IMG/VR virus record: IMGVR_UViG_3300010343_000632 | Location: 1 to 37,670 of that record | Length of the DNA stretch: 37,670 bases | Direction: 5' to 3' (one strand) | DNA from: a virus | In this document: one piece after another, positions 37,458-37,670 of the stretch | Position numbering within the stretch: the stretch's first letter is position 1 | Layout of the letters: each line of letters begins with the position of its first letter | Position numbers and translations under genes: made by a program | Notes under the pieces: generated by a model | Seen by the model: only the letters and a program-made list of their open reading frames with translations | Told to the model about the DNA's origin: nothing | The model's database searches: none

Positions 37458-37670
37458 TCACCTCGCTCGACCGGCTCTGTGTCGGCCAACTAATTGAATA
37501 CCTTCCCGCGCTTCGATGGCCCGCAGAATCCGGCCGCAGGCGTATTTCCCCGCCAAGGCTTGCTCCGCTTTGTGGAGATCCCGCTGCAACAATCCCTGGT
37601 CCTCTTCCCGCTCGAAGTCCGACTGCACATCGCGCACGAGCCGCACGAAATCTTCCGTAGTCATACACAT
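37458..37670 (-). CDS. Small early protein at the right edge, possibly truncated
   Basis: The frame runs from the last base of the window (CAT at 37668-37670; a second ATG at 37662-37664) to TGA at 37458-37460. The 70-residue product is charged and helical (MTTEDFVRLVRDVQSDFERE; HKAEQALAGKYACGRILRAI). It is the first visible gene of the minus-strand operon. Its promoter would be outside the window. Confidence 0.6.
   Translation of the reverse strand: MCMTTEDFVRLVRDVQSDFEREEDQGLLQRDLHKAEQALAGKYACGRILRAIEAREGIQLVGRHRAGRAR

Noticed and set aside
1-37670. Circular or terminally redundant complete genome
   Set aside because: The first and last bases share no direct repeat, and joining the ends would place two divergent start codons back to back without promoters, so sequence is probably missing.

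Overview
This window reads as most of a tailed, podovirus-like bacteriophage or phage-plasmid genome, most likely from a soil Acidobacteriota host. The phage assignment rests on a clear terminase large subunit, portal, scaffold, major capsid protein, head-tail adaptor, tail spike, tail-tube-type protein and lysis genes, with no contractile or long-tail genes and no tape measure. The host assignment is an inference. Many short dispersed repeats of types I associate with acidobacterial genomes (ATCAGCGATCAG, CTCCGCTCGGGATGAC, CACAGAC/GTCTGTG palindromes and others) occur between genes and in frame inside them, and the 8/4-type tRNA points the same way. Both window edges cut through or abut genes, so the genome is not complete here. 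No integrase or repressor is visible.

Layout. Positions 1-3040 hold small, mostly unknown plus-strand genes leading to terL (3046-4674). A minus-strand MazEF-like toxin-antitoxin pair (4687-5320) is wedged between terL and the portal gene. The portal protein (5699-8767) carries a C-terminal extension with a JAMM/MPN-like metalloprotease motif, followed by secreted proteins and a decayed fragment (8780-10289), together resembling a toxin/immunity cassette. Scaffold (10353-11741), capsid (11929-13197), adaptor (14247-14969), tail spike (15472-18933), a tail-tube/stabilisation-type protein (19912-22860), an acetyltransferase, an internal virion protein and a lysis module (24849-26197) follow. 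A terminator and a strong promoter at 26499-26743 separate these from a second plus-strand block (26941-33201) of structural, membrane and holin-like genes. From 33509 to the right edge the minus strand carries a tightly coupled operon of about eleven small genes with a rolling-circle (HUH) replication initiator, a DNA methyltransferase-like protein and zinc-ribbon proteins.

The most striking locus is 19645-19910. On the minus strand, with its own promoter, lies a 90-nt tRNA with a serine-type body (8-bp acceptor stem plus 4-bp T stem, long variable arm, G discriminator) but the leucine-type anticodon GAG. Just downstream is a second promoter and a terminator for a predicted RNA of about 64 nt. 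Its first 20 nt are the exact antisense (one G-U pair) of that tRNA's D-stem/anticodon arm. I read this as a possible two-RNA system: a mis-decoding tRNA and its dedicated antisense controller.

Functional reading: late genes on the plus strand build and release a short-tailed particle. The minus-strand operon provides replication. MazEF together with the plasmid-type Rep and the lack of an integrase suggest maintenance as an episome. All functional statements come from motifs and gene order read by eye; no database search was possible.
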